From: Platycnemis pennipes
Taxonomy: Eukaryota > Arthropoda > Insecta > Odonata > Platycnemididae
Direction: 5' to 3'
Length of the DNA: 64,000 nucleotides
Assembly (NCBI GenBank): GCA_933228895.1
Contig: OW121851.1
Span: 114,907,271-114,971,270 of the forward strand
Shown here: piece by piece, positions 1 through 13,700 of the stretch
Layout of the letters: each line of letters opens with the position of its first letter
How positions within the stretch are numbered: position 1 is the first letter of the stretch
The notes under the pieces: model-generated
Databases searched by the model: none
The model's input: the letters and a program-made list of their open reading frames with translations, nothing else
Told to the model about the DNA's origin: nothing
Program-made: the position numbers and the translations under genes

Positions 1-2390
1 GTCAACATAAATATTTTATTAAAATGTTTAACTCCCAACTAGTAACCCAAAATTCAACGCTGAGGAGAGTATTTATATCACGGTGTTAAATCAGTTCATT
101 TACGTGTCATCTCTATTCCATAGCATATTTGTCATTTAAAGGTAAACACATAGCTTGTAACGTATAAACCAAAAGCACTTAATTAGCATTGGACCTTCAT
201 AATCAACATCATGACACTGATGTACCTCTTCAGCCATATCAAATTTGATTAGAATTATACGGAAGAAAACATTTTTTTATTTCACAACGCATAAACATTT
301 TTAGTTTACGTATATTAACTTCCGAAGACGGCAATTTGTTTTAAGCCTGCAACAGCAGTCTGTTCCCTCACACTCCAGATGCTCCAGATGTTCCTACTTC
401 ACTTAAGTTCACGACATTGGGTTGGTTCTCCTTTCACACGTACAGGTTATACAGGTATAGTTATCTTTTCCTTTCTAAAAGCTTTATACTTATGACATGT
501 TTGGCATCACTGGTAAAATTCCTATCCTTATCGGATCCTTTGGATTATCCTCTTGATAGAGGCATCATCACCACTTGCGTCATACATTGGAGGCTCTCGA
601 ATAGTTTTTCCCAATCACATTTCTCTCGACAACAAGTTCCATAAAACAAAAAACTATCAAGATATGTCCGATAAGGTTTTTCCGTCTTAGTTATGTAAGA
701 TGATTTCCATTCCCGAATGTGACACCCTTTATAAATACTGCAAGTTAAGACTTCACAATTATGGTCTGGCTTCCACAATTTTCAACATAACTCATGACAG
801 TGATTCACGAATGCGTCGAAATTGAAGTTACAATCTACTAAAGCAAGACTTAGATGAAAATTGACCTTTATTCGTAGCGGTAAAGAAGAATAAATGTGTT
901 TTAACACGCTCCAATAGATTATACCACAACTAGCCTAAACTTTATCTTAAGATAAACTTATCCATGCCAAAATCAGGATTCTTACCCACGACCTTTGAGT
1001 AGCCAGGCCGAAGCGTTATTAACCTGGATCCCGATTCGTATCTTAATAAGGCGAGCGTACTCACATTATCTTTACTTTTTATACGAAAGCGAAAAAATGT
1101 TCGAGATTCTTCCAATTCTTCCCGAATATTCAATTTATTGATTTCACTTCGCAGTGCAATCGGTTAAGCCGATTTCTGTAAGCAATGCTATTTTATAGAA
1201 GTCCACGATATCAATAACGAAAACGCGAAAGAAGGAGCCGTAAGTCCTCTTCTGATCACCGCGGCAGGAGTATCAATACGTCCTTTACAAGGACTTTCCT
1301 CGTCGGTATTTTTTTTCAATGTTACTTCTAGCAGTTAATATCAACTTTAAACTCAAAGATTTATACTCCAAGCCAATGTTTCAATTGACTTTAAACAGAA
1401 AATTTACGTCCCAAGTAACAGTTTCATTAATAAAAGTTTAGTTGAAAGGCGGTCTTTAACGCTTAATTTACAATTCCATTAGTTTTACTACTTTCAGCCA
1501 AGTCGACCGGACTTCCGCCGCGGATACACTGATTTGGCGGATGCCTTACGCATGCCTCACCGAATCGTAAAAACGTAAGTAGCGAAGGTGTTTTTAATCG
1601 AGCATCATCGGTGCCGGTCTCCATAAGCAACATTGGGAATTAATATTGACAAAAACAAATATAACAACATGCTAGGCATGAATGCACATATATCAGCACT
1701 GATACCTTACAGGTAGAATAGACGAAATAGCCGCAAAATATCCAAAAAGGAATAATGCAATGTGTACTCTGACGAACGTAGTTTAATGCTCTTTATAGAA
1801 GTGGTAAAAGGTAGGAATCGATAATTGACCAATTCGGCCGAAAAATAATTTGACCAATGCACTAATTCAGTAAGATCAGTTGCTGCATTACCACACATAT
1901 AACAAAAAGTTAGATTTTATAGCTCTGAGAAATCAAACCAGAATCATCAGACAAAAATAAATGTACTAACAGACTGTGTACCGTCATGAAAACAGAATGA
2001 AGGTACTTTTTAATCCCTTTAGGCACAGATATATAAAGAATAGCTTGAAATATTTTAACGCCAACACAAATCTTCGGAACATCTCAGTTAAATTACATTT
2101 ATCACTCCCAGGATTTCCACTATCGGTTAAGCTAGCCCATTATGTATCATAGCTTAACAGTGTATCCTGCCAGAAAAGATCTTCATCTGGGATCACTCAG
2201 GTGTTACATCGGAAAAGATACATTTAAAGTATCAATCTCGCCCCAATAAAGACGTTTATCTATCGTCCACTAACTATCATTCTTTTCAGCAAGTTCCCAC
2301 GTATATCAACACCTGTAAATCGGCATAAAAAACCGTAAAACACACCTAGCAACAAATTCAAAACGACCTTAAACTGATGATATTGGTGGG
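1..2390. other. No gene recognised (left flank)
   Basis: AT-rich sequence with only short, unconvincing reading frames. No domain, splice-bounded exon or clear repeat boundary was recognised. A short stretch near 2234-2262 resembles the LINE 3' end seen at about 11795-11820 (both read CTCGCCCCAATAAAGA), so it is probably the tail of an old non-LTR element. Confidence 0.5.
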
Positions 2391-2394
2391 ATAA

Positions 2395-2745
2395 GCGTAA
2401 GTGTAGCAAGAAAATTTAAATATCTGGGCATCACCCATGCTTCAAATGTATCATGGGAGAATCATGTTAAACATTTATATGACACAGCTGATTTTATTGG
2501 ACTGGGATTTATTAAACGAGTTTTAGAAAACAGTTCAAATGTAAAAGTAAAAGAAAAATATTATTTTGTGATTGTAAGGCCTCACCTGGAGTGTTAATCA
2601 TGCATCAGGTAAAAATAAAGATTTCATTTGGGAAATAAATAAGATACTAAGTAAAGCAATGCGTTTTGTAGTACATTTCTGTGAACGGACTGAAAAAGTC
2701 ACATGGCAATTGAAAGGGCTTGGTTGGTAAACCCTAGAGCAGTGA
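2395..2745 (+). mobile_element. LINE reverse transcriptase remnant (Jockey/CR1-like)
   Basis: The + strand translates to a decayed piece of the RT thumb region of a non-LTR retrotransposon. Visible blocks are FKYLGITHASNVSWENHVK and, about 35 residues later, VKEKYYFVIVRPHLE, the usual order in Jockey/CR1-type polymerases. Stop codons interrupt the frame after the second block. It is a dead fragment with no visible ends. Confidence 0.75.
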
Positions 2746-4757
2746 TTCCCTAACTTTACGGTGGCGGCACCATACAGACTGAAGCTACAATCTTGAGGCA
2801 ACCTTCTTAGATATTTTTATTTATCCAATTGCGCTTCCCTCTCCATTACCAAGGATAATAGACAATTTACAGTAATTTGTGCTTAGGTTGGAAGTAGTGC
2901 TTCCATTACTATCACCATCCGTCGCGCATGGGAGTAACCAATTTAAAAAGTTGGTAGTGCTAAGCATTTTTCGTTTTCCTGTAATGATCTCGCGGCATCC
3001 CTGGTTGTTTTTCCGGCTTCCTGAAGTGCTACAGCAGACCGGTTGAGAACTATTACCCTACACACTTGACGGTCGTTAGAAAGATAAAAGTTGCATGAAA
3101 AAATTCAAATCACACGAATTCGAATCTAATACTTAAGACGTATTTCTACCAGCACACTATATCAGAAGGACAAATTAAAAGAGATCAACTTTCGGACCTA
3201 GCAATCGTACAAAAACAGTTTTTCCCGCGCACAAAACTTGACTTCAACGAAACCAAAGATTTTTTTCTCAAATTCATTGCATTTTTGATAAAAGTGGAGT
3301 CCCGTCTTCTACAGGCAAAGGTTACTGCGCTTTTTATAGCACTGGATACCCCAGACTTCATCGTAGTAGTAATCGTAATCACCTTAAATTTTTGTGAGCA
3401 ACTTCTTCACAAATCAATATCTTCATGATTTACGAGCATTTCTGTGATTCATTTGTTAAAACCATACGGCATAAGCTGCTTCACCTTATGTATCTATTTT
3501 AATAATCCGATAAGTTCAACCCACGTTTAAGTGGAGTTTCCAGCGTGAGGAGTATAAAAGGGGAGTTTCTTGCTTAAGGAAAGAAATAAGGCTTGAGTAA
3601 AGTTGTTACAATACTTCAATTTGACGTTGGCGTGACGATGGGAAACAAAAGGCATGGAAAAAGGTTTCGCTTTGGTTACAAATTTGATTTTATCATCAAT
3701 GTCGATGTATAACAATCAACTTTAGTTTACCGATGCACTAATTCTCATTGATGTGTTTGGTCACTTATATAGCTACTATTTCTGGTTGATAAGTTAATAT
3801 TCCTTGTGGGTCATCAATTACAACCTTGATCCTCGAAGTAGCAAATGCTTCAGTCAATTTTTTACTTTTGTAAATTTTCCATCCTACTATAAGGATCAAC
3901 ATGGTCATTTCATCACCACTACTGAATGGGTAAAACTTCCTGAACTTATGCTAAATCACTCACATCATCGGCCATTCATGAATAGCTGAAATTTTCTTTC
4001 CCTTTTTCCATATCAGTAATCTCGTACGTGAAGTTTCCTTCGTAAACTTCGGTCTTTCACTTAGTATATGCCGTATTATCTGTTTGAAATAGCATGGCTC
4101 ATAAAAGTCAATGATACTGCGAATACTACACACTACGATTAAGTTTACTATTCTGACCATAGGGTCAATTTTCATTCGTTTTCTGTGGAATATCAAGTAC
4201 GAAGCTTTTGTTGAATAGCTTCTTCGGCGTTCACAAAAAGAAAGCGCAATAAAGGAAAGGCCCAATAGGTTACCCTCAAGAAGTAAAGCACACATAACTA
4301 CTGAGTATCTGTGTGTTGAACCCAGCAAAATTGATTTCCGTCAAGATTTCAATTCATCGATCCCTGAGTCCTCTTTCATTTCGCATCGGGGACGATATTA
4401 AGGCTCCTCACCTTACACCCTTCATTTGCACAATCGCGGCTAGTGCATTCAGAGAGCCCTGTCAATAATTCAAGATTCTGTCGCCACCATCGATTCAAGA
4501 TTCTCTTGTGGTTGGGAAATCGGTTCGAAACGTATTTCCCCCGCCGAGTATCAATAAATATGCACAAATCCTTTTGGTTCTCCTTTCAACCATGGAAATA
4601 AGCCGGTGGCAATAGGCGAAGGACCCTCCTCACTTGAGTCGGGTGCTGCGTCTTCACTCACCGGTTATTAATGAAATGGAGGCTATCCTCATGGAAAATA
4701 TATGCATCGTGTCCAATGCCCCACAGCCTATGAGCAGAGTCTGGAACGTTAGCCTCG
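2746..4757. other. No gene recognised (upstream of Gr-A)
   Basis: Nothing convincing on either strand. The longest minus-strand frame (3960-4328) lacks an ATG and has no recognisable domain. The last 100 bases hold ATG codons in another frame (for example 4674) that overlap the Gr-A start; they may be upstream reading frames in the leader. An in-frame TGA at 4731-4733 precedes the Gr-A ATG. Confidence 0.45.
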
Positions 4758-7700
4758 ATGATTCCGCCGGTGAAGCAGCAACTCGCGAAAAATTGGGCTC
4801 AAAACCTAACCGTCCAAAGCTCGAAGCTGAGGCCGAGGAGGATGAAATTCCTTGGAAAGAGGAGAAAGGCGAAGAAGTGCCCCCGCGACATCTTCTGGGC
4901 CACATGGCCTCTCTTGCTCACGAGCCAAGTCTTAGGGATCGCTCCTTTCCCCTTGAGGTACGGCCGCGGGAAGGTAGGAACGACAAGGCTGTTGTTGAAC
5001 TACAGCCGATTCGCGTTCCTCTTCGCCTTCATCACTGCCGTCTCCAGCCTTCCCGAGATGGTCCAGTACCAGGTCGAGGAGTCGGCAGAGATGGACATAC
5101 CCCTGAACGCCTACGTGAACGTGGCCTGGTGGTTCATGACCATCCTTGTCGGATCCTCCAGTTCCCTGTGCTTCTACAGCAGGAGGGAGAGGGTCCAAAA
5201 GTTCCTCCTCGACATGATCCGCTTCGACGCCAGCACCAACCTGAAGAAGAGCTTCCACTACAGAAGGACGCGCCGGCTTTTGATGCTCCATTTCTTCAGT
5301 CTCTGCTCGTTGGTCGCTCTGGGTCTAATGCATCAGGTGTATTCCGCCTTGACGCAGGCGCTGCAAGACAGCAACCAACTGACGTTGTTCGGCCTCTACT
5401 GGATGATTGTCGTCATAGTGCTGGATTCTCAGTTCTCCACCCTGACATGGATGATTAAGGAGCGCTTTCGTATGCTGAACGAAGGGGTTTGCCTCGTCCT
5501 GAATGCAGGATCTATGGACACCGATGACACACCAACAGAATCGCCGATTGGCATTGGGGAAGATATCAAAGGGTTTGCATTCATGTTGCGTCCGACAACG
5601 AGCGGGAGAAACGCACTCTCCTCATATGTCAGACTCCTAGCTACACTAAACATGTCACTGTTCCATCTGGTGAAGAGGCTATGCGAGGCATACGGTTCTT
5701 TCGTAATGGTTCAAACGTGTTCCAACTTGGTGCAGATAACATTTCACATATACTATTACATCGAGGAGATGATGGGACTTCTGGAATCTGACGACACAGT
5801 ATACGTTGTGGGAGACTTAGCGGTTTGGTGCTGTCCTTACATAGTAGGAATCTCAATGATGTTGGCCACGAGTCATATGACTACGCGGCAGGTATGGTAA
5901 AATATATACATCCGCAAAATGGATTCCTTCCAACCAAAAGTACCAGTCGTAGATTTAATACCAGCCATGTATTACTCAAACCCCTTTCCTTTACTTCTCG
6001 AGGTGAGACTGAAATTCTTCCAAAAGCGATCTGGAGATGCGCTTTGACCAAATGTATTTAGTTTCCTATCCGACACATCATGACAGAGCAGAGCTAAACT
6101 TGTGGGAATACTCAAACAACGTGCTTCAGGGAGAAATAAGGGAGTGTCATTATTGTAAATTGCGGCATATTACATTACTAAATGGTCAATTTTGATACAC
6201 GGTATTCAATTCTTAAGGCAAAATATATTTCATTATCTTTCCATCGAATTACAAAAACTTGAAGAGTGACTAATTTCTATTTAATCATAATTGTTTCCAC
6301 TTCTGTGAAAGTAATTCTTCCATGTTTGTCAACTAAATATAAAAAAAACTGGAAAACTACACTGCCTTTCCGGGCCAAGGGGAAATAACTTGTAAGCCAC
6401 CTGAAATTATCCGAATGGCTTTACACATGTTTCCAATGCGAGTAGACAACAATTTAAACTGCATATTTATCGTAAGACAATGAATATACTCCGTCACGAG
6501 GAATGCTTAGACCCTATGTACTTAGAACTTACAGCCGCAGCAAACCGATTATATGCCATTCTCCTGCTCATGAAGTTCTCTATTTTCAGATGATTTTACA
6601 TATTTAAGAGTGATTACATTTCATTTCTTTTCTCTCCCTCATTTCATGCTTGAAATTCCACGTCTTCGCCTTTCTACGTCGCTGACAGGCTGATCAAACC
6701 GGTGTCCTGGTCTCCGAAGCCTTGTTAAAAGTGAAAGACCATCAAGCAAGGCGTGAGGTGAGACTTTAATCACACCTATCACACAAGAATTGATTTTCTC
6801 GTCGTTGACATACCCGATTTTTCAAATCCTTAAGGAAGCTTTACCTTTCAATACCTTATATGGTATGATTGTAGTCTGTGGTTGACCCCTGTGAGAAATT
6901 AATTTCCCGCAAAAGACCGCAGGCAGTGATTATGTGTAAGTGTATTATTGTATTCTCGACAGCTTGTTGTTCGGAGCTTGAGGAGCATAAATTAATTCTA
7001 ATGTCCCCCACATTTTCACTCATCGACCGTTTGGTGAGAAAACGTTTATACCCAGTATTGTTTTTATCTCAATTAATTTTGGGTGTCGTAAAACCGTAAA
7101 TCTCAATATATTTTTGCAAACCTAAATTTTTCCAGTGCGGTTCACACAAATATGTATACCTTTAAGAGAACGAGCTATTATGACGATAACTGCGGCAAAG
7201 GATGCCTTTTAACTAAGTAGTAGAAAGTATTGTCCGAAAAGTAAATATGCAAACTGAGGACCAGACGTTATAATTTCAACCCTCCATGTAAAAATCTAAA
7301 TTACACGCGATAACCCAGCAAAGCAATAACATCATCAGATAATTAATTACCTCAGGAACAACTGAAACTAGTATTTTACTTAGGGAAATTATTATTCTAC
7401 ACTTACGATTTGAAGAAGGACATGATGTGTGATTGCAGACCGCACCTATCACTTAGCCACACGGCAACACACATTTCCTATGAAAAAGTAAAAATGACTT
7501 TGTATATTCCACACTTTTATTAACAATACCGACCGCGGTTTCGACGGCTATAGCGTCATTGTCAAGGTAACATATACACACTATATGTTGCCTTGACAAT
7601 GACGCTATAGCCGTCGAAACCGCGGTCGGTATTGTTAATAAAAGTGTGGAATATACAAAGTCATTTTTACTTTTTCATGATGATTCAATTCCACAAAGTT

Positions 7701-10700
7701 AAGCCTGAAGTTATTTCTTCGACACATTTCCTAGTTGAGCGAAGGGCGGCCATCTCCTTCCCCTGGACAGGCAGCGAATTCCGAACGTATTGCTGCTAAT
7801 CTCTTCCAAAAAGGCTTGAATGAGAAGAAATACCAAGACAGAGGAATATGTCATTTATTTCTACAATTCACAACAATGAAAAAAAGATTACATACACAAC
7901 TATAGAGGTATACCATAGTGACTGTAATTATCAGTACGGCAAACTAATAACGAAGGAATTGAAAATGAATATGGAGAGATGGAGGCGGAGGCTCAGGCAG
8001 GATTTATGGCCGGAAGGTCGACCATATATCACCTCGGTTGCCCAACTCAAAAAATAGAGAAAAAGACAGGATACAATCAGGAAATACACTTGCTATACCT
8101 AGCAAAATCTTATGAAAGCATTCGACATGCGAAAATATTGGGATACTGTAGATAGAACCAACATCAATACAAACTAGGTGAGAGCCAAAAATAACTGTAT
8201 AAGAACAGTAATGCACACGTGAAAATTGGCAGTAGATTAATTACAGGTTTCAACGTTAGAAGATGGACTGAAGCAATACTGTAAAAGGATACCGTATGTT
8301 ACCAACAAACTCTGTTAAAAATATCAGAACAGGTTCCATGCAACTGAAAATACAGAACTGGAAATGCAAAAATATGGGAATACCTTTAGTCAACACCTCC
8401 CCATATACGAGCGAACAGATAGTGTTTTCACATTACTACGACGACCCACAGTACATGACTCTACAACTAATAAGAGGAATATAATGAAAGGGGCTTGGAG
8501 GTAACACGCCCAAACAGTACATGAACACTGGTGGGTCCAGAAAAGACCATGTTTTGCAAAATGAGGATAAAATCACGTACACTGATCCCTATAAATAGCT
8601 ACATACTGACAACGGAACCTTAGATCAAGCAATCATAGGCGGAAATAACAGCTATAAAATTACTAAATATTACAAAGTATTGTGTGATTGACAAATATTG
8701 AAGGCAAAATTTGTCTACAACTGTCTTGTAATATACATTAGCAATATACAAAGTTATAGTCAAGAGCATAACAGCTTACGGATGCGGAACTGGCCATAAA
8801 AGGAACGAACTGGAAAGACATTAAGAGCCATAGAAATAGACTTTAGGCGGCGGACTACTGAAAGATCAACTATGAGGAGTCACCAATGAAAGAATGCGCC
8901 AAATGACGGGAATCAGTCAGAGTTCAACAGAGGTCATAATGAGAAAACAGTTGAGCTGTTTCGAGGAAGTTTAGAGAATGAAGTTTGGAGAACCTCCATG
9001 AGAATATTTTCAAATTATGACCCCAAGGAAACCGTGAAAAGGAAGACCTTGTAAAAGCAGCAGTGAGTCATATCCCAACTCGCTCGATATGTTTACACAG
9101 CGCTACCACGTCTCTTAAAGTTATTTCAAACCCTTACTTTATGTTATTAGGCATTATTAATTATAAAAATATGAGTTGACCTCCGAGCTAGCAAGAGAAA
9201 TCCTTTTATCGTGAATGAGATACGCTCAAGAACAGCAATGTGTTATTCCGCAATATGTTTTTATAAGTAGAACATTTAGAAAACCAAAATTCGAGAAAAG
9301 TTACATACACAATTAAAAACGATCCTATAGACGTTGAAACCAGATTTCTGCAGCCTGTTTCATAACTGCAAATTGAAAAAGGAAAATCTCTGTAAAATTC
9401 CTTTTCTCATGCACTTATCCGGAATCACAACGCTCATTTATCCCAACGATTCCAATTCTCTGACTGACATCCTCAGTGTTCGCTCTTGAAATGTACTTAA
9501 ATGCATGCTGTTTCGGTGTCACTTGCCTCTGAGGCAGGTTGCAAGGTAATAGACTTTTACAAGTGATAATATGGAAACAAAACACAAGCAAAATCCACAA
9601 AAATAAACTTTACTACGACCCGGGTTTCACTGTATCACAGCATCGCCGGACGATGCTGTACTACAGTGGAAGGGTCGAAGTAAAGTTTATTTTGGTGGAT
9701 TTTGCTCATGTTTTCTTTCCGTGTTACCACGTTTTTCCACCATTCCATATCACCGAAATCTTCAGAATTAGTTTTACAAGTGAAATACGCTTACTAATTG
9801 ATAAATGAAAAGTCTAACATTCGCAAGGAGTGAATTGACTTTTGGCTTTCACCCATTCAGTCCTCATGTCTGATTATCTTCCCCACAGTTACGACTATTC
9901 TCCCATCAGCTGCTGCACACCAAGGTACGCTTCACAGCTTGCGGCTTCTTTTCACTTGACTTCAGTCTCCTGACGTCGGTGAGTATCTCATCAATCACAC
10001 CTCATTCTCCTCCCTCGAAGAAATCAATATCACTTTTGAGGGCATTCTTCACGGTGACACGTTTCATCATTTCTAATCTATACGAATAGAAATGAACGCA
10101 GAATGTAACGACGCTACATATATATCATTCTCATCATCACGGAAATATTTTTCAATATCAACTGGTCGAATAGGAGCAACATAAAAGGCACAATCCCACA
10201 CAAAGAGAATATTTCTACCCTTGAGGTAGACTTAATTTTTTATAAATAATCATTAACTAATTCATTCACCATGTCTTTGTAACTATTTGGTATTAACTAC
10301 TCTTCCAACGCAGAACGTCCTTAATTATTTTAATATACTCCGCAAAAAACTGCATCATAGTAGTAGCAGCAGAAGTAGTTTTAGATTTTATTGAGTGCGT
10401 CGACAGCTGCGGCCATTTCGCGCTACGCACAATCTAATACATGGTACATACACCTCAAATATTCCTAAAAGAATATGATGAGTATGATCTAAGGATTAAA
10501 ATAAATATATATATAAAAGAATAAATGTAGGCTATGTTAACAAGGCTGGTTGCTTCAACGTTGTGACATTAGACCCGCGCTTATATTTAAAAAATGATCC
10601 AATTTAAGAATTATTGGGCTCAAAATGTGCGAATCGGAAAGAAAAAAAGTATAAAAAAAGCCCCAGGTTCGTGCGACAACGGATGGCCGTGCCTGAGGTG

Positions 10701-13700
10701 CCTAAAGGGTCTAAATGCAGTTATTTTGAATGTTGAGGTTTTCGACCCGGATTAAACGTTTTCTAAGGTAAACGGGGTATTTTAGAGCCCTTTGGCCAAA
10801 TATTTCAACAGTTTTGTCGTATGTCGATTCCTTCATGCCTAAATGCTGCCTCAAATGCCTTGATACGTGCCGTAAGGGGAAGTGCCACGGCACTCCTCAG
10901 TGCCGTGGCACTTCCCCTTACATTCTGGAACAACAGTACGTAATCTCGTTACTTTTCATGCCTAACAATCTAAGTTGACTTTTTGTCATCGGGAAATCAA
11001 TTGCCGTGGTTCTGTACTGTCAATATTAAAGTTTGGTAGGACTGTTGATTCTTGGTCACACTTCTGTTATACTGTCATAAGTTTCACTGCTCGCTCGGCC
11101 TGATCATTAACCACCAAATGCTGCACTTTCTCTTTGCCTCAGATATAGTCTTCCCTCTCCTTCCAAAACTGCACAGGAACATTGAAAAATGAAGTGCCGA
11201 TATCGAGGATGGAGAAGAAACGTCCTCTGTTTTTAGTGGCTAAGCCGCTAATGGTAATGCCAGGCACGTCGCGCACCTGTACATTCCTCTTCTCTGCCGG
11301 TTCTTCAGTGCCCTCCTTACCGAGAATGTTGTGCACCAGTTTGCCGCTCCACCTCTGAGTCCAGTGTCGAATACAGCAAGTCCCAGCGACTACTCACTCA
11401 GGTACCATAAATGGTTCAGAAACTTATTCTGGGCGGCCCTCGCCACAGGGTTCTTGACCTCATCGCAGGCAATCAAGTCCTTCAGAAACTGGAGGTCGTG
11501 GTAAGGAGCTGCTACCGAGTGAGTGGCAGTGAACCATACCCGTGCGTAGAGGCGCACGACAAACACCGTCACATTCAGGAGGTCGTACGCCTCCGTACGT
11601 TTGAGCCCCAGTCCATTCCTGAATATCGACAGTTTGATGCTGTAAATGAACTTCGCCATGAACCTCGCGCTGTGGATGGGGCCTGGGGGACGGAAACGAA
11701 TTCCACCGGGAGGAACACCGCGGTGTACCACCGAGGAAGATTATAGTTACCTCCAAGAACTCCACTTAGGGGTTAGATGGCAGAAGGGACAGTTTTGTCT
11801 CAATCTCGCCCCAATAAAGACCTTTTATTATTATTATTATTATTATTATTAGTCCCCACGAAGTTGCAGAGGGAAGACAACATCAGTGGCGAAGAGAAAA
11901 ACCAGTATTTGAGGGTGGTCATGCCGAGCGAGCAGTGAAACTTATGACTGCTTATAACAGAAGTGTGACCAAGAATGAAGAGTCCTACCAAACTTTAATA
12001 TTGACAGTACAGAACCACGGCAATTGATTTCCCGATGACAAAAAGTCAACTTAGATTGTTAGGCATGAAAAGTAATGAGATTACATACTGTTGTTTCAAC
12101 TTATTTACATAGACCCCCTGAAAATCCTAGTTTACCTCCCCCTTTTCGCTTAAAGTGTACTTTTCAATAAATTGATATTACTAATGAATCAAATTTTCCC
12201 CGGCTTGTCATTATTTCTCACTCTAGCTCCACTCTGCCTACATGTAAGGGGAAGGAGGGAAGTGCCACGGCACTGAGGAGTGTCGCGCGTATCAAGGCAT
12301 TTGAGGCTGCATTTCGGCATGAAGGAATCGACATACGACAAAACTGTTGAAATTTTTGAACATAGGACTCTAAAATACCTTGTTTACCTTATAAAACGTT
12401 TAATCCGGGTCGAAAACCTTAACATTCAAAATAACTGCATCTAGAACAATTAGGCACCTCAGGCACAGCCATCCGTTGTCGCACAAACCTGGGGCTTTTT
12501 TTTATAATTTTTTTCTCGCCGATTCGCACATTTTGAACCCTCTAATTCACAAATCTGGTCATTTTTTAAAAATATAATCGCCGGCCTAATGTGACTTGGC
12601 ATGACAGTCAAAGTCGTTTCCTAGGATTTGTTCTAGATCCCTTCTAATGCCAATCTCACACATCACCGTACTCATCACACTCCGTCAGGAAGTGTCTCAT
12701 ACTGAGAGAACAGTCTCAGTTATCACACAGAGGCGGAATCTTCTCTTCTGTGAAGAGATATGAGGGGGGTCAGGGCGCAATGCCTGATTCACAGCCGGGT
12801 GATGACGATTTCCTCTATGCAACTGCTCCTGACGGAAGTGGACCACACTGACGTAACCGATTGTATGTACCATAACTTATTACTGGCCACAACTACCCTA
12901 AATTAACTCCGCTGCTCTAGGAATACTTTCCAAAGAGTAGCCTATACGTTCCGATAGGGGATGATAGGGATGGGCGATTGCCAACAATAATCGATATTTT
13001 GTAAATCGAATAATTGCACTCAGTAGATTACTCGCGCCCGATTCATTGCTTTTATTAATCGATTCGATTACAACATACAAAACATAGCTTCCGTGATAAT
13101 GGTCACTCCATAAATAAAGTAGAATAATTTCATTTACATTGTATAAGTTTGATGCTACCATGAGTACAAATTGTAAAATCTAGATAAATCTAGATAAAAT
13201 AAGAGACGTGTCAGAGAAGAGAGTTGGGAAACATTTCTTAGTTCCATTTAAATTTTGGACAATTGCTAAATGTTAACAGGATCTGGAGCTAAAAATTGCC
13301 ATTTTGAACAGTGGATACCGGTAAGGAGGCTTCTCACGTCAAATTGAATTAGTCTCAACTCAGAGAAGTCTCTCTGATGGTACTGATGTCGTTACTCCTG
13401 GCACGTGCTTCCTGGCTACGTGTTGTAAGTGAGGGTATTCAGTTTTCATTGACTCGCATACTGAAAATGGATTCAAATGGCGGCCCGGCCAACGACGGGC
13501 CGATTGAGGAATTGTCGTAACTCAATGTCGTAACCAACGACATCTTCATTATAGAGGTTTGTTTCTGTGTGATGCTGCTTCATCATCATGGGTGTTTTCA
13601 AGTCTGTTTCCGCTCTAATAGGCGCTTCAGACCGGGAGGAAAGGCATAAGGATAGGTATGGAAGGGATGGGGATAGGATAAGGTCCGAAGCCTCACTCAC

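Larger units (their letters stand above)
10568..12590. mobile_element. 2-kb foldback transposon with long inverted arms, 5-bp target duplication
   Basis: The ends are inverted (ATTAGACCCGCGC on the left, GCCGGCCTAAT on the right) and are flanked by GTGAC at 10563-10567 and 12591-12595. The arms run about 540 bases on the left and 670 on the right, imperfect. Each contains AAGTGCCACGGCACT palindromes and, on opposite strands, the same coding end (AERAVKLMT..YNRSVTKN). The element therefore looks like an inverted duplication of the 3' end of a larger transposon. The centre holds a longer stretch of that protein on the minus strand. Confidence 0.8.

Noticed and set aside
4634..5458. 274-codon frame on the + strand
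   Set aside because: It overlaps Gr-A exon 1 in another frame, begins at TTG and has low-complexity, charged composition. Gr-A has the family motifs.
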